Assembly: GCA_933822405.4 (NCBI GenBank)
Contig: CAKOGP040002019.1
Coordinates: 1-11,253 of the forward strand
Reading direction: 5' to 3'
Length of the DNA stretch: 11,253 nt
DNA from: Cylindrotheca closterium
Taxonomy: Eukaryota; Bacillariophyta; Bacillariophyceae; Bacillariales; Bacillariaceae
Shown: piece after piece, positions 1 through 7,684 of the stretch
Layout of the letters: the number at the start of each line of letters is the position of its first letter
Numbering within the stretch: the first letter of the stretch is position 1
Notes under the pieces: model-generated
Told to the model about the DNA's origin: nothing
The model's input: the letters and a program-made list of their open reading frames with translations, nothing else
Databases searched by the model: none
Translations under genes and position numbers: made by a program

Positions 1-468
1 CCCTGTTTCTAACCAGTCGAAGAGATTTTTCACCTCATCAACGAATGCGGTCAAATCTCGTTTGTACTCCATCTTGATGGCATTAATGTCGAACTCAATG
101 CTTGCCACCCGCTGCGATGCAGTTGCCTCGGTACTTGCGACGATCAATTTAGTTTCTCCAGTTTTCAAGAAATGAGCCAGGTCGACCTTCAGACGTTTTT
201 GAGTAAGCTTAATCTGGTCTTCATCTTTTTTCAAAAACTTGATCTTCATATATTTGGAGCTCTCTTTTTCCACATCAGTTGCATCATCATTGAACCATTC
301 GTCTTCATTTGCAATGTAGTCTCCAAGTGTTTTTTCATCAGCAGGTGGAGTGCTGACCGTTTTTCTTTTCTTCGTTTGGCTGCTTTGGTCGTTGTTCTTG
401 TTGTCGCTTGCTCCTTTCGCTGGTCGCTTATTGGAACGATTTGCGATGGTTTTGTTATCACTCGTCAT
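1..468 (-). CDS. Charged protein of unknown function, N-terminal part (runs off the window)
   Basis: An uninterrupted frame of 156 codons reads from an ATG at 468-466 to base 1 and leaves the window without a stop. The ATG sits in a favourable eukaryotic context (CCACC before it). The first 45 residues are rich in Lys, Asn, Ser and Gln and hold a KKRK cluster at residues 33-36, which resembles a monopartite nuclear localisation signal. Residues about 55-70 are acidic (EDEWFNDDATDVEKE). Residues 70-100 are highly charged and lack Pro and Gly, so they are probably helical. The stretch after that (FDINAIKMEYKRDL and following) also looks helical. I recognise no family. The natural-looking composition and the lack of stops favour a real gene, and the overlapping plus-strand frame at 172-567 is less protein-like. 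A nuclear role is an inference from the KKRK cluster only. Confidence 0.55.
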   Translation of the reverse strand, partial: MTSDNKTIANRSNKRPAKGASDNKNNDQSSQTKKRKTVSTPPADEKTLGDYIANEDEWFNDDATDVEKESSKYMKIKFLKKDEDQIKLTQKRLKVDLAHFLKTGETKLIVASTEATASQRVASIEFDINAIKMEYKRDLTAFVDEVKNLFDWLETG

Positions 469-545
469 GGTGGAAAAGGAATAAGGGCGACAGGTGCTCT
501 GGGCGCCAATTCTAAGGCACTAAGAAGGGACTGTGATATTCTGCA

Positions 546-1265
546 ATGGCAAATGGGATGGCAATGACAATGACGAGTGACAGTGCAGTGCAAGTGATGA
601 TAATGATGGGTGCAAAAGTTCAAAGATCTGAGATTTTTTGCTGCAGGTTACTCGTGGCCTCTCATTGCCCCCTCCGATGCTGTGGTACACGTACGCGTAC
701 AAGTGTACGTGTTCCTCCGCCAGCCAGCCTAGGACATTATTCGTTAAACGACAACAACGATCCCACCAAAACGAGCTCTGTTTTATTATTACAGGGACCC
801 ACCGCAAAATTTGCGTTGCGGGTGACTGCAAGACGTTTGATAGAATTGACCAACTCAAAGGAGTGGAAAATTAAAAGGGGCAACCTTTCCTCCCCTGAAT
901 ATTATTCAGATCATACTTTGAAACCAGATTGCGTCAAGAATCTTGAAGAGGGAATGGCAGTATCCAAAGTGCTGCGGATACCAACCAATGATGAATTTGG
1001 ATTGACAGAAGCATTCTGGGAGTTGACAGGAGTTCACGATGAAATGTCAGAAGTTCTTGCTTCTCACAGCTTTTTGGGTGCCCATCGAGAAGCTGATAGC
1101 AAGACCACCACGAATAACTTTACAGAGCAAGTCTTGCGACTCCGCCCAAAATTTAAGACAAAAAAAGCAGAAATGCAAGGCATTGTAAGGAAAACAGATG
1201 AAGTGAATGGCTATTTGGATGACATCGTTAGAGTACCACCATCAGATGGAGAGAAAGAGAAGTAA
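546..1265 (+). CDS. Unrecognised reading frame, possibly a terminal exon with a lysine-rich tail
   Basis: A 239-codon frame ends with TAA at 1263-1265. The first 80 residues look unlike a protein (Met/Thr-rich start, then Cys/Arg-rich). From about 795 onward (residues 84-239) the composition is natural and charged, with phrases such as LRIPTNDEFGLTEAFWELTG. A pyrimidine-rich tract ending in ACAG at 781-794 could be a splice acceptor, which would make the coding part an exon starting near 795. Directly behind the TAA the same frame stays open for 18 codons to TGA at 1320-1322 and encodes KKRKATEEKTNKKQK, a nuclear-signal-like tail, so the TAA may be a nonsense mutation. No known domain is visible. 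It may be a decayed gene, a real small gene or a chance frame. Confidence 0.35.
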   Translation: MANGMAMTMTSDSAVQVMIMMGAKVQRSEIFCCRLLVASHCPLRCCGTRTRTSVRVPPPASLGHYSLNDNNDPTKTSSVLLLQGPTAKFALRVTARRLIELTNSKEWKIKRGNLSSPEYYSDHTLKPDCVKNLEEGMAVSKVLRIPTNDEFGLTEAFWELTGVHDEMSEVLASHSFLGAHREADSKTTTNNFTEQVLRLRPKFKTKKAEMQGIVRKTDEVNGYLDDIVRVPPSDGEKEK

Positions 1266-1434
1266 AAGAAACGAAAGGCAACTGAAGAAAAGACAAACAA
1301 AAAACAAAAGCCTCGCATCTGATATTGAGGAGAAATTCACTATTGTTGGAGCTTACCATTGTTCCAGATTTTTCTGTGCACATTCACATTAGAATTGATT
1401 CATGAATGTTTCAAGGTTCTAGTTTGCGGTGGGG

Positions 1435-1640
1435 ATGGCGGGACCAGGTTTGGACGGTGGGGACGCCCAAGGAAAGCTGACGGACTGTCTTCAGGTATTC
1501 AAAGAGGAAGGCTTTGCACTCTCTAGCCATCGTCTATGGGTCGTCCGTTATGTCTGTCTGTTGCACGTGAACGAGCGAAGGACTCTCCATAGCCTCTGAG
1601 GGCAAACAACAACAAAATTCATATAGATCATCCTTCGTTT
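1435..1640 (+). repeat. Relic of a LINE 3' end, plus orientation
   Basis: Bases about 1517-1600 match, in inverted orientation and with roughly 80% identity by eye, bases 4728-4806, where the minus-strand LINE coding region ends and its 3' untranslated region starts. Shared landmarks are CACTCTCTAGCCA followed by CGTCT (1518-1535 against 4787-4805) and GCACGT-AACGAGCGAAG. The A-rich stretch after 1600 resembles the corresponding part of the minus-strand copy (CCGAAAAAATCTGTAGAT). A 54-codon frame, ATG at 1435 to TGA at 1597-1599, crosses the relic but has no recognisable product and is probably incidental. The left boundary is uncertain. Confidence 0.5.
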
Positions 1641-1722
1641 TTTTTGCGTCTAAAAAAGAACCTCAGATATATTCATTCAAAAATTCAAAATTCCACATTG
1701 CAATTATCATTCACCAGCAGTC

Positions 1723-2778
1723 TCATTGTTGTTTGCACAATTCGTCACAAACAGCATATCTCCAACACAATGACAACACCCCGACCACTTTGTAGACAAA
1801 ACAAGGTTCCTTTGGTGACTCCTGAAGAATCTTGGACACAAACCGCCTGTGTATCCAATCATCTTTCGGTTTCTCCATCAACCGACAACGATGAAACAAA
1901 TAATCCTTCTCTCTGCCAACAAGCTCCTGGACGATGGTCAATACCGCAAGGCGGTCACCCCTTGATTCTTGAAGCAGGTGATCGATAAATCCAATTAGCT
2001 TCTCCGTGTTGTGTTGTTTTTTGTACACTACGCCTTCAAGAAACTCACAAACTTCCGTTACTTTGTTTTCAAGTTTGGCCCACAACTCGATATGACCAGA
2101 CAAGAAGTCTTTCTTCAAATTTAAAAAGTCGACCTTTGGTCAACCAAAAGAAAAATACATCTTCACTCCATCAGGGTCCTTGATTACTCTCCTATTCACA
2201 GGCTCAACTTTTGCTCCTGTGACAACGAGCACCTTTTGTTTCACATATTTCAATCTGTTCATCGTCGAGCAAGAGCTTGTCAACGCCTCTATTTTCTCTC
2301 GCAATTTTTTGGTTCCTTGGAATGGAACGACCATGATGACATCCTTGATATTGTCGTGGTTCACAAGATCCAAAATACCCATGCAATGAAGGCCAGCAAG
2401 TGGGTCTTTTTCAGCATTACCTGTCAGTTTCAAGGAGTTGTTCTTGACCTCAGAACAGGCCGATTTGATTCTTCCCTGACCAAATTTTTCATCGCTTGTA
2501 TACTTAGGATTGAAACTGTAATATGGAGGTGGTTCACCATCGCCATAAGCTTTGAAGAGCGATACATTTGACATACCAGTATCTCTTTTCTCTTGTGCAT
2601 GTTGATTGAAAGGTTCTTTTTTAGATGCAAAAAAAACGGAGGATTTATATGAATTTTGATGTTGTTTGCCCTCAGGGACATGCCGAAAAAATCTGTAACT
2701 GATTTTTTTGGTCAAAAATGGCACTCCTTCCAGAAGGAGAAAAGCGAGCGATTGTCCTTCCGCCAGTGCGAGAAATTG
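1723..2778 (-). pseudogene. Unrecognised protein gene interrupted by one in-frame TGA
   Basis: One frame runs from just after an in-frame stop near 2790 down to TGA at 1725-1723, broken only by TGA at 2142-2140. The first ATG is at 2574-2572 (MSNVSLFKAY). From there 144 codons lead to the internal TGA and a further 138 to the final stop. Both halves have a natural Lys/Glu-rich composition; the second half (WAKLENKVTEVCEFLEG, then LQESRGDRLAVLTIVQELVG) looks helical. No family, signal peptide or catalytic motif is recognised. The upstream part of the frame (2778-2575) overlaps a short repeat at 2675-2697 and may not be coding. The TGA could be a nonsense mutation, an assembly error or part of a short intron. 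The plus-strand frame at 1644-1988 over the same bases looks less protein-like. Confidence 0.45.
2675..2697 (+). repeat. 23-bp match to the LINE 3' region, plus orientation
   Basis: These bases are identical at 22 of 23 positions to the reverse complement of 4700-4722, which lies in the 3' untranslated part of the minus-strand LINE relic. The following T-rich stretch (2701-2710) also resembles the one beside the other copy. A chance match of this length within 11 kb is very unlikely, so this is probably another short LINE-end fragment, lying about 100 bp from the start of the palindromic array. Confidence 0.5.
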
Positions 2779-2789
2779 CAAAAGGCCTC

Positions 2790-3910
2790 AAATATCTGTA
2801 GATGGTCGTGTAAACTCAGGAAAAACCTGTAGATAGTCGTGAAAATCGAAAATTCTCTGTAGGTAATCGTGATTGTGAATCAATAAATAATACTTAACAA
2901 AACCACGACCATCTACAGAGAATCTTCGATCTTCACGATTATCTACAGGTTTTTTCTAAACTTTCACGACCATCTACAGGTTTTTTAGGCCTATTTCATT
3001 TAACGCGCCACCTTATAACACTTAACACTAGTCGCGTAGAACAAGAAGTTCTCTGTAGATGATCGTGGAGATTCAAAGTTCTCTGTAGATGGTTGTGAAA
3101 ATTCAAAAGTCTCTGTAGATGATCGTGGAATTGAACTGATAAGTATTACTTAACACATTTCACGATTATCTACAGAGAACTTTGAATCTTCACGACCATC
3201 TACAGTGAACTTTTTATCTTCACGATCATCTACAGGGAATTTTCAATTAATGCGCCACCACCTTCTATATAACAAAAGTCTGTAGATGATCGTGAAGATT
3301 CAAAGTTCTCTGTAGATGGTCGTGAAAATTCAATAATCGTGGAATTGAACCGATAAGTATTACTTAACAGATTTCACGATTATCTATAGAGAACTTTGAA
3401 TCTTCACGATTATCTACTGAGAACTTCGAATCTTCACGATCATCTACAGATAATTTTCAATTAACACGCTACATCATTTTGTCGTATTCATACAGTAATG
3501 GAGATATAATTTCTCCGTTGAAGATCGTTCAATTCTGAATTTCTTTAAATGATCATTAAAAATCGAAATACAGATAAGTATTACTTAACACATTTCACGA
3601 TTATCTACAGAGAACTTTGAATCTTCACGACCATCTACAGAGAACTTTTTATCTTCACGATCATCTACAGGGAATTTTCAATTAATGCGCCACCACCTTC
3701 TATATAACAAAAGTCTGTAGATGATCGTGAAGATTCAAAGTTCTCTGTAGATGGTAGAGAACTTCAAATCTTCACGATCATCTACAGATAATTTTCAATT
3801 AACACGCTACATCATTTTGTCGTATTCATACGGTAATGGAGATATTATTTCTCTGTTGAAGATCGTTCAATTCTGAATTTCTTTAAATGATTTTTAAAAA
3901 TCGAAATACA
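2790..3910. repeat. Palindromic array of about 30-bp repeats in alternating orientation
   Basis: The core is CTGTAGATGRTCGTGAA, spaced about 30 bp within each block. Direct copies start at 2796, 2827, 2856, 3052, 3082, 3112, 3279, 3309, 3714 and 3744 (the last is cut short). Inverted copies start at 2904, 2934, 2965, 3161, 3191, 3221, 3375, 3405, 3435, 3596, 3626, 3656 and 3773. Blocks of two or three direct copies face blocks of three inverted copies, so either strand could fold into stems of roughly 60-90 bp. A conserved ATACTTAACA or TATTACTTAACA segment marks nearly every switch from direct to inverted (about 2889, 3147, 3359, 3581). Segments containing GCGCCACC, two of them followed by TATATAACA, mark several switches back. 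No coding frame fits. Candidate natures are a foldback-type element, a satellite or a source of hairpin RNA; the sequence alone does not decide. Confidence 0.9.
3138..3910 (+). repeat. Recent tandem duplication inside the palindromic array (435 bp and 338 bp)
   Basis: Unit A (3138-3572) is followed immediately by unit B (3573-3910). The first 183 bp (3138-3320 and 3573-3755) differ at one base that I can find. The last 152 bp (3421-3572 and 3759-3910) differ at six. B lacks 97 bp of A, corresponding roughly to 3321-3420, which removes one direct-to-inverted switch. The outer parts carry a non-palindromic segment (GTCGTATTCATAC to AATCGAAATACA) in both units. Confidence 0.9.
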
Positions 3911-4050
3911 ACTGAAAATACCTTTAAATATGAAAGCAACCCCTCCCGGTCACTCCGAGACTGACCCGATGGCTTTGTCAAGTGATGTACCGGTACCGGT
4001 ATGTGTGAGAGGATAAAGAATTTGATACATCGAATTGTACAGTAATACAG
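3911..4050. other. Non-coding spacer with a 14-bp perfect palindrome
   Basis: No convincing reading frame. Bases 3988-4001 (TACCGGTACCGGTA) are a perfect palindrome made of overlapping ACCGGT units, a shape suited to binding a dimeric protein, but nothing nearby identifies a target gene. Confidence 0.5.
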
Positions 4051-4182
4051 TAATATCCAATTAGTGTGCTTCTTTAAAACTACAGTGCTCTAGGCTCCCC
4101 AAAACAGTTTGGGCGATAATATCCAATTAGTGTGCTTCTTTAAAACTACAGTGCTCTAGGCTCCCCAAAACAGTTTGGGCGA
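4051..4182 (+). repeat. Exact 66-bp tandem duplication
   Basis: Bases 4051-4116 and 4117-4182 read identically (start TAATATCCAATTAG, end CAGTTTGGGCGA). Exactly two copies and no visible divergence indicate a recent event. No gene is involved. Confidence 0.95.
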
Positions 4183-4560
4183 TCTCTACTGAGATACGAG
4201 AGTCAACGGGTGCATAGCAGTGGAAATACTCAGCCCTAATGAAGCAAGGAGGTTTCAACGGTTGCAAGCACTCAGCACTCAGCTCTGCAGTATTGTCAAT
4301 TTCGAATTTGTCTGCAAGCGCAACCAGTACAGGGGGTGGGACCTCTTCAAGCGCAACCGAGTGATTGATGGGACCTCTGCAGCGGCAACCGCGCCTGTTT
4401 ATTGACAACAACTTTGGCTCGCGATCAAAATACACTTATAGGATTGACTAAAACCTCTCAATCAAAACCGCGGGACCGCTTTTCAGACCAAGATATTTTT
4501 GACATTTAATAAGAGAAAAAATCAATAAGCAAATTGAATTTTTCTATTAAGGGTCTATTT
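4183..4560. other. Non-coding region containing a threefold 32/33-bp imperfect repeat
   Basis: Three diverged tandem copies start at 4311, 4344 and 4376 (TCTGCAAGCGCAACC, TCTTCAAGCGCAACC, TCTGCAGCGGCAACC), the first two followed by a GGGACC. On the minus strand they fall in a 102-codon frame (4435-4127) as an 11-residue period with the phrase VAL. That frame has no recognised domain and also runs through the 66-bp duplication, so I do not call it a gene. The rest up to 4560 is AT-rich with nothing recognisable. Confidence 0.55.
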
Positions 4561-4567
4561 TTATTTC

Positions 4568-4650
4568 TTTAGGCCTGTTCCATCGACGAGCGGACCGCCA
4601 AGTGAAACCTTTAGGCCTGTTCCCGTCGACGAGCGGACCGCCAAGTGAAA
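4568..4650 (+). repeat. 42-bp tandem duplication
   Basis: Copy one (4568-4607) and copy two (4610-4650) share TTTAGGCCTGTTCC, then TCGACGAGCGGACCGCCAAG. They differ by one inserted base and one substitution near the middle. The pair lies just beyond the 3' end of the LINE relic. Confidence 0.9.
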
Positions 4651-4679
4651 TATACATCTTCCTGCGGCAGGGGGTGCTT

Positions 4680-6087
4680 GGTCGGAAAAAAATGAAATCT
4701 ACAGATTTTTTCGGGATGTCCCAGAGTCTCAGGGAGACCCTTCGCTCGTTTACGTGCGACCGACAGACGGGGTGGGTTGACTGCAAGACGTTGGCTAGAG
4801 AGTGAAGGCTTTGATCTCTGGGGCAGTCTGCTGAGTCTGCATCCAGGTAAGGAGGGCCAGATGGCATTTTGACCATTCTGCAACTGCAGTAGGAGCAGAA
4901 CAGGGTGGAACATGGAGGTGATCTTCCATGGGGCAGGAGGAGCATCTGGGGCAGGAGCTCTTTGCCGATTGGTTCCAAATGGCCAAGAATTTTCCCACAC
5001 CCGTCATATCAGAAATATGCTTGGGTGTCCAGCGGTGGAGATCTGCCGGTAGGGCCTTCATGGCACGTGTAAGAGACAACCAATCGACCTTATGTATGGA
5101 CTGCTTGGAGAGGCGGTCCTTGGAGGACCAATGTGCTCGAAGGGCAGGAAGAGAGACCAGCTCCATGATGTGAGCCTGATCCAATTTGGAAGACTCAACA
5201 CCATCCTTGAATAAAGACACAGGTTCATGGAAGAAGCGGGAGTTGGAGGCGACAGAACGGCACGTAGACTCTAGCATCGATAGGACTGTGCTTTGAAGTC
5301 CACTTCCACATTGCGCTGCTCCCACCAGTCCAGTTGGGAGAAAGACCGGTGCTTGTCCAGGTGGCCTTTAACATGGCGCCGATGAACTTGGAGGGGAAGA
5401 TGGCAAAGCAAGGCCCAGATGGTGGAGACCAGATCAAACTGAGCACCAGACAATGACAGGTGGACGTTGGAGAAGGACTTGCCTTATCAAGAGCTATGAG
5501 CCCGTCGCAGGCCATCCCAACCAACGGTGGGCTGGCAAAGAGTTTCAGGTGGGCGACCTGAGATATCCAGTCCAACACCAGGAGAGAAGCCATAAGGCCA
5601 ATCAATTTGCTGCGCCTTGAACTCTGATCCTCCAATTTCCCAGGGGTTTGGCAGGTGATCCAGATGATATCCCTGCAATCCTCAATGAGAATTTGAGCGC
5701 ATGCGGTGCCCACTTTAGCTTTGTAAGAGCCGTCGCTCACGGCAAAAAGGGTACCGGCAAGAAGAGCCTGAGCCAGGCGGTCCTCACTCCCTTCAATAGT
5801 AATGACCTCTGGAACCCAGCCGTGAGAACCTGATTCAGCCAAACTGCCAAAGTGATGCCAGAGGTCAAGGAAGGAAGTTAGGGGGCACATGTTTTGGCTG
5901 GTAGATGAGGGCCCGTAGAGTGGAGGAGGACCCGGCTCTTGTGGATTGGAGAACGGCTAGGGAAGACAAAGACCAAGGCGCGGACAGCGTCCACTGGTAG
6001 AGGTGGGAGATCAGGGTTGAAACGTTGAGGCAAGTAAAAGGTGTGCTGACAGCTGGTGGAGGCAAGAGAAACGGAAGTACTCAGCAT
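4680..6087 (-). mobile_element. 3' end of a non-LTR (LINE-type) retrotransposon, 5'-truncated
   Basis: The minus strand carries, in order, a short linker, an RNase H domain, a Trp-rich C-terminal domain with a Cys/His motif, a stop at 4797-4795 and an A/T-rich 3' untranslated region reaching about 4680. No endonuclease or RT domain of this element is present; upstream it meets Copia RT sequence at about 6077. Diatom LINE-like elements often end in this RNase H plus Cys/His tail. Related 3'-end relics in the opposite orientation lie at 1517-1600 and 2675-2697. The exact 3' end and any target-site duplication are not evident. Confidence 0.65.
4795..6087 (-). pseudogene. LINE RNase H and Cys/His C-terminal domain, frameshifted
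   Basis: Homology passes through different frames: about 6087-5890, then 5890 to about 5455, then about 5453-5330, then about 5325-4795, so at least two or three indels separate them. The RNase H start is clear: AVSDGSYK places the first catalytic Asp at 5734-5732. The expected Glu, in the motif normally RSEL-GL, is Lys here (RSKLIGL, codon AAA at 5608-5606). The third acidic residue is kept (MACDGLIAL), and the HVKGH and LDWWEQRNVEVD motifs lie in the second frame (5453-5271). The last frame carries a C-x2-C-x2-C...H-x-H-x3-C cluster at 4953-4900 (CPRCSSCP, then HLHVPPC) and ends EIKAFTL. The protein cannot be made in one piece, and its RNase H would be inactive. A LINE origin is likely; the clade is not assigned. 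Confidence 0.65.
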
Positions 6088-6168
6088 TGAGGAACTTTCC
6101 TTTCCCAGCCAACAGTAGTATGAAAGATTTGACGGTACTCAGCATTGAGTAACTTTCCTTTCCCAGCC
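6077..6168 (+). repeat. 34-bp direct repeat (58-bp period) at the Copia-LINE junction
   Basis: Bases 6077-6110 and 6135-6168 match at 33 of 34 positions (start GTACTCAGCATTGAG, end CTTTCCCAGCC). The copy at 6135-6168 is in its Copia context, and the 24 bp between the copies are still Copia coding sequence (minus-strand QIFHTTV). The other copy lies where Copia homology ends and the LINE region begins. The 58-bp period is not a multiple of three. Confidence 0.9.
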
Positions 6169-7684
6169 TCCAATAGCCTTCCAACATGCTCTTGACATAG
6201 TCGTCCATGCGGATCTTGAGTTTTCCTTTCACCAAGTAATCCAAAGTCATTCCAAGATATTTGTGTATCTTTCTTCTGACGATCGTGCATGCCTTGATCG
6301 AACCATATCTCATGTTCAACCACTTAGCAAATTTGTCATTTACTTTCAGATCCATGTGACTTGACATAAGATCGTCAACATGAAACCTGATAGTTTGCTT
6401 TTTTTTGTTAACAACTTTGTTAGCAACACACGGGTCATATGGATTGAAAACAAATCTCTTTGCCTCCAAATCACTTCAAAACTGATTATAGAATAGGAGG
6501 CTTGATTGTAACATCCCATATATAGCACGTAGTACCCGCACATAGATTACCCGCTTTCCGTTCTCTAATACAACGTATTTGCGATACTCTGGGGCCATGT
6601 CAATCAATATCTGGACCATCATGCCAGTGATTTTCATGTAGATACGATCTTCTCCCTCCTTAGCTTCAGGCATATAAGTTTGAATGAAAGCGTTAGGCAC
6701 GTCCATCGTCATTATATCTCTACCTTTGTGTGCATCAATAACACAAGTAGTGGTGATTGCTTCTTGCAAAGCAGTTGGACTTGCAGTGTCCTCTTGCAAT
6801 AACCATTCACGAGTTCCATCGCCTTGGTATACTAGGCAACCTTTAATTGTCTTTTCAAATTGCTTTTCCGCTGATAACATCATTGCTGATCGGGTCTTCT
6901 TTCGCTCAGACGCGGTCATGTCTCTAACAAATTTGGGAGTGAAACAATCTCTCAGAAGCATTTGTCTCAATTCCTTATCCACAACATCCTTTCCATCATC
7001 ACCAAACTTCTTCAGTCCTTGATTGATGTAGTACTGTTGGATGAAGTTCAGACCTTCTTCAGTATCAAACTTGGCCTTGATCTTCATCATGCAACAAGCG
7101 ATCAGAATAGCATTGTGCTCTTCATAATCAGCTTTTATCTTGTTCCCAATCTGTTGGAAACATAGATTGTGCTGTGCTTCAAGGATAGCTTTACTGTCTT
7201 TAGTACTGCGACTTCCTTCTTTGGTACAAGTGCCAGATTTTAACTTGTTCTTCAACGGTTCCAATTCTCTCTCTCAATGCTTGTTTCTTGTCGCAACCTG
7301 ATTCTTGTTCTTATTGGCAGAACTGCCACTCCTGCTTGAAGGCCATTGTAGTGGTTTCTTTGGAACTTGAGAAGGGTTCAGCCCAGACATTGCAACTTGC
7401 GCATATGTTTGCCCAGATTGAGTGACTTTGGCTACTTGAGGCGTTTCAGGCTCAAATACAATCTCTTCTTCTGGTGGCTCTTGGAGGTCCCCCAGATCAG
7501 TAACGAGGCCCCCAATATCATTGGTCCCTCTATCAACATTTTCTTGATGGTGATCCAAATTGGCCACACCAATAGGTTCTTCCTCTTCATCGCCTTCATC
7601 ACCTGAATTGTCATCTCATTCATAGTCATCATCTCCTTGGAATCTGACAGTGAGTTCTGGCATATCCGTTAAAATGCGCTGCTA
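6081..7684 (-). pseudogene. Copia (Ty1-like) linker and reverse transcriptase, multiply interrupted
   Basis: One minus-strand frame carries the acidic linker that follows integrase (MPELTVRFQGDDDYE, then PPEEEIVFEPETPQ) and continues into the RT. Landmarks are INQGLKKFG, EDTASPTA, TMDVPNAFIQT (first catalytic Asp at 6703-6701), RAIYGMLQSSLLFY, FNPYDPCVANK and FHVDDLMSSH (Asp pair at 6376-6371), then KYLGMTLDY. These match Copia RTs found widely in stramenopile genomes. In-frame stops lie at 7684-7682 (TAG), 7618-7616 (TGA), 7276-7274 (TGA) and 6478-6476 (TGA). A frameshift near 6172 moves the homology (LLNAEYRQIFHTTV) to another frame, and the element is cut off at about 6112. Catalytic aspartates survive but the polyprotein cannot. 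No gag, protease or downstream RNase H is attached. Confidence 0.9.

Noticed and set aside
458..585. Shared ATGACGAGTGA on opposite strands at the two divergent starts
   Set aside because: Eleven bases only, with no similarity beyond, so it is not convincing as an inverted duplication.
681..712. GTACGCGTAC palindrome and nearby GTAC-rich inverted repeat
   Set aside because: It is a short alternating sequence in a poorly supported frame, with no partner feature. Chance or simple-sequence origin is adequate.
1644..1988. Plus-strand 114-codon frame
   Set aside because: It overlaps the more natural minus-strand frame at 1723-2118 and has Ser/Thr/Pro-rich composition typical of a reverse reading.
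2790..3910. CRISPR array
   Set aside because: The repeats are regularly spaced at 30 bp, but the intervals are part of the repeat itself, there are no unique spacers, and the orientation alternates. The context is eukaryotic.
4602..4805. Plus-strand 67-codon frame
   Set aside because: It lies across the 42-bp duplication and the LINE 3' untranslated region and encodes nothing recognisable.
6684..7022. Plus-strand frame opposite the Copia RT
   Set aside because: It is the reverse reading of a recognisable RT domain on the minus strand.
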